From assembly GCA_946615875.1 (NCBI GenBank), contig CAMOIK010000090.1, positions 1 through 8,362 of the forward strand: a DNA stretch of 8,362 bases, read 5' to 3'. A model generated the notes under the pieces. It was not told where the DNA came from and did no database searches. It saw nothing but the letters and a program-made list of their open reading frames with translations. Positions 6,427 to 8,362 of the stretch are shown here, in pieces. A program made the position numbers and the translations under genes. This stretch comes from an uncultured Verrucomicrobiota bacterium (GTDB lineage: Bacteria; Verrucomicrobiota; Kiritimatiellia; RFP12; UBA1067). Positions within the stretch are counted from its first letter, which is position 1, and the number at the start of each line of letters is the position of its first letter.

Positions 6427-7437
6427 ATGAAGACATACAACGTAGGCTTGGTCGGCGTCGGCGCTGTCGGCACCGAGATGATAAAGGTGCTGAAGGACCG
6501 CAAGTTCCCTTGCGGCAAAGTGCAGGTGTTCGCGTCGCGCGAGCGCGACGAGCAGATCCTCGGCGAGACCTACCACGTCCTCAAGGCCGACGAGAACTCC
6601 TTCGCGGGCATGGACATCGTGCTCTTCGCCGGAAAAACCGACGTCGCATTGCAGCTGAAGGACGCCGTGGTGAAGGCCGGCGCGAAGATGATCGACAACT
6701 CGCGCGCGTTCCGGCAGGATCCCGACGTGCCGCTCGTGGTCCCGCAGGTGAACGCCGAGGACCTGGACTGGAACAAGGGCGTGATAGCCAACCCGAACTG
6801 CACGACGGCCATCATGCTGGAGGCGGTCGCGCCGCTGCACAAGGCGAAGAAGCTCAGGCGCCTCATCGCGTCCACCTATCAGGCGGCGTCGGGCGCCGGC
6901 GCGCCCGGCCTGGAGGAGCTGGAGACGCAGCTGCGCGAATACGTCGCCGGCAAGCCTCTCACGGTCAAGGCGTTCCAGCACCAGCTCACCTACAACCTCA
7001 TACCGCACATCGACAAGTTCGACGAAACCAACTGGTACACCCTGGAAGAGCTCAAGATGCGCAACGAGGCGCGCAAGATGCTGCACGCCCCGGAACTGAT
7101 GCTCTCCTGCACGTCCGTCCGCGTCCCGATCGCCCGCGCGCACTCCGAATCCCTCAATCTGGAGTTCGAGGAGGACATAACGCCTTCCGAGGCCCGCGAG
7201 ATACTCCGCGCCTCGGAAGGCGTGAAGGTTGTCGATGACCCGCTGAACGGCGGCTATCCGATGCCGCTTGACGCCACCGCGAAATACGATGTGCTGGCCG
7301 GTCGTATCCGCCAGGACATCTCCCGCAACGACAAGAAGGGGCTGGAGATGTTCGTTTCCGGCGACCAGCTGCTGCGCGGCGCCGCGCTGAACGCCGTCGA
7401 GATCGCCGAGCACCTCATAAAGCGCGGCCTGGTCTAG
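6427..7437 (+). CDS. asd: Aspartate-semialdehyde dehydrogenase
   Basis: This cytoplasmic enzyme reduces aspartyl phosphate to aspartate semialdehyde with NADPH, the branch point toward DAP/lysine, threonine and methionine. At 336 residues it has the usual length. It shows the dinucleotide loop GLVGVGAVGTEM (7-18), IDNSRAFR (89-96), NPNCTT with catalytic C125 (122-127), ASTYQAASGAG with Q152, VRVPIARAHSES with R232 and H239, and the C-terminal SGDQLLRGAALNAVEIAE (311-328). All catalytic residues expected for the family are present. The start must be ATG 6427 because the cofactor strand begins at about residue 5; nevertheless there is no Shine-Dalgarno, only the G-free repeat leader. With lysA just upstream it forms a lysine/peptidoglycan-precursor pair. 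Its stop lies one base from the stop of the opposing transglutaminase-like gene. Confidence 0.95.
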   Translation: MKTYNVGLVGVGAVGTEMIKVLKDRKFPCGKVQVFASRERDEQILGETYHVLKADENSFAGMDIVLFAGKTDVALQLKDAVVKAGAKMIDNSRAFRQDPDVPLVVPQVNAEDLDWNKGVIANPNCTTAIMLEAVAPLHKAKKLRRLIASTYQAASGAGAPGLEELETQLREYVAGKPLTVKAFQHQLTYNLIPHIDKFDETNWYTLEELKMRNEARKMLHAPELMLSCTSVRVPIARAHSESLNLEFEEDITPSEAREILRASEGVKVVDDPLNGGYPMPLDATAKYDVLAGRIRQDISRNDKKGLEMFVSGDQLLRGAALNAVEIAEHLIKRGLV

Positions 7438-7438
7438 C

Positions 7439-8275
7439 CTAAAGAGCGGCAGGAGGCGTTTGCCGAGGCTTCCGGGCGGCCCTGCCGCCCGGAAGATAGT
7501 CGGCGGTCACGTCGTCCGCCGGCACGTCCGAGACTTTCTGCGGATGCTGCCAGGTCTGCCAGAAGAGCGTGCCTTCCGGCGATGGAGACCATCGGCTGGC
7601 GTATATGCGGCGATCCTGGCGTGACGAGTCCGCGTTTTCCGCATATTCCAGGAACCATATGCTGTCCTCGCGCTCCTTTTCGCCGGAAGCGAGGACGTGC
7701 CAGCCGCCTTGCGACCACACCTCCACCCAGGAATGGTTGCCGGGTCTGCCCGTCCAGTTGCAGCCGACGAGGCGGGCGGGGATGCCCAACGCGCGGCAGG
7801 CGTCGATCAGTATTATGGAGATGCCCGTGCACGACGCCATGCCGATGCGCATGGAATGGCGCGGCGACTGCCTGGCTTTGTCGCGTTTTACATTGTAGTG
7901 GACGCCGATCTCGTCCCATATCGAGCGGTCCAGCGCCACGGCGGCGTCGTATGCGTTTGTGCATCCGGCGACGAACGGTGCGAAGCGTTCCCTGAACTCC
8001 CCTCGCCAGTCGTCGCGTTCCTCGCGTATCACGGAGTAGGGCAGCACGTAGTCGAGGTAGATGGCGTCGGGATACTGCTCCGGCGCGGCGAGCCTGGCTG
8101 CTTCCGCCAACAGGCAGTTGTTTGTGACGAACGCGCCGTCCAGCGGTCTATCCTGCTCCGGCGCGTGCCGCATCACGAACGCCACGTCGCGCTCAAGCGC
8201 GTTTTCATAGACCGCCGCCCACGCCGCCGTCAGAGCGGCGGCCGCCATCCCGGCAATATGGAGTTTTTGCTTCAT
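7439..8275 (-). CDS. Secreted transglutaminase-like (papain-fold) protein
   Basis: This is a 278-residue protein. Residues 1-21 look like a signal peptide (MKQK, a hydrophobic Ala-rich core, cleavage near AWAA), so it acts in the periplasm or outside. A helical N-terminal part includes YLDYVLPYSVIREERDDWR (73-91), typical of bacterial transglutaminase-like proteins of this group. The catalytic core follows: MASCTG with C149, RALGIPARLVG (161-171), GNHSWVEVW with H181, and WHVLASGE with E199 as likely third residue. Members are usually cysteine proteases or amidases; the substrate is unknown. The last 16 or so residues (GGRAARKP...) are low-complexity and are partly encoded by a perfect hairpin, so probably non-functional. 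The gene faces asd. Its -10 box lies 9 nt from the start codon and no usable Shine-Dalgarno precedes the ATG. Confidence 0.8.
   Translation of the reverse strand: MKQKLHIAGMAAAALTAAWAAVYENALERDVAFVMRHAPEQDRPLDGAFVTNNCLLAEAARLAAPEQYPDAIYLDYVLPYSVIREERDDWRGEFRERFAPFVAGCTNAYDAAVALDRSIWDEIGVHYNVKRDKARQSPRHSMRIGMASCTGISIILIDACRALGIPARLVGCNWTGRPGNHSWVEVWSQGGWHVLASGEKEREDSIWFLEYAENADSSRQDRRIYASRWSPSPEGTLFWQTWQHPQKVSDVPADDVTADYLPGGRAARKPRQTPPAAL
7469..7495. terminator. 12-bp perfect hairpin at the convergent gene junction
   Basis: CTTCCGGGCGGC (7469-7480) pairs with GCCGCCCGGAAG (7484-7495) around the triloop CCT. It begins 32 nt past the asd stop, where a terminator would be expected, and lies within the last 60 nt of the opposing transglutaminase-like gene. 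Being symmetrical, it could act on both transcripts. No T-run follows on either strand, so termination is inferred from strength and position; an anti-exonuclease 3' end is equally possible. Confidence 0.5.
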
Positions 8276-8283
8276 CGCCCCAT

Positions 8284-8292
8284 ATTATACCA
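8284..8292 (-). promoter_or_regulatory. Extended -10 promoter of the transglutaminase-like gene
   Basis: Read on the minus strand this is TGGTATAAT, a perfect extended -10 element, with hexamer 8289-8284. No -35 box is apparent at normal spacing. The expected start site, 6-8 nt past the hexamer, is at about 8278-8276, one to three bases before the ATG (8275-8273). The core ATGGTATAATATG is identical to that of the porin promoter. Confidence 0.65.
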
Positions 8293-8362
8293 TATTGCGT
8301 CCCTTGCGGGCGGCGTTTGCCATGCCTGGGGGCTCGTCCGCCCATCGCGTTCCCATGCCAAA

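Noticed and set aside
8308..8343. Inverted repeat GGGCGG...CCGCCC near the window end
   Set aside because: Only six GC pairs with a 24-nt loop; expected by chance in this composition. I see no gene or other support in 8293-8362.

Overview
The window is GC-rich DNA (roughly two thirds G+C by eye), densely coding, from a Gram-negative-type bacterium: it encodes an outer-membrane beta-barrel with a signal peptide. A pyrophosphate-type phosphofructokinase, an alginate-export-like porin and very GC-rich codon use fit a gut or anaerobic member of the PVC group (Kiritimatiellota/Lentisphaerota-like). That placement is inference, not proof. I see no tRNA, rRNA, CRISPR array, IS element or phage gene.

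Layout. (1) Positions 1-39 are probably the tail of an upstream gene. A GC hairpin and an extended -10 promoter (TGGTATAAT) follow. (2) Positions 141-2532 hold a two-gene transport operon: an alginate-export-family-like outer-membrane barrel, then 19 nt later a bile acid:sodium symporter (BASS) family inner-membrane carrier. Together they could move one organic anion across both membranes. (3) A near-consensus promoter (TTGACC-N18-TATAAT, -35 overlapping the symporter stop codon) starts a possible four-gene run: PPi-dependent phosphofructokinase, an AI-2E/PerM-family membrane protein, diaminopimelate decarboxylase (lysA) and aspartate-semialdehyde dehydrogenase (asd). The last two are steps of the aspartate-to-DAP/lysine pathway. 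(4) On the minus strand, converging on asd with one base between the stop codons, is a secreted transglutaminase-like protein. Its -10 element lies so close to the ATG that the mRNA should be leaderless or nearly so.

The most unusual signal is in the two spacers before lysA and asd. Each is a degenerate short tandem repeat running almost to the start codon: a 7-nt period (GARMMCC) before lysA and a 9-nt period (about TCTCAAACY) inside a 54-nt G-free tract before asd. Neither start has a Shine-Dalgarno sequence, whereas the porin, symporter, pfk and AI-2E genes do. The two repeats differ in sequence and period but share position, low structure potential and lack of SD, so they look like a convergent leader type rather than chance. 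The window is otherwise mostly housekeeping; I see no evidence for a novel multi-protein system.
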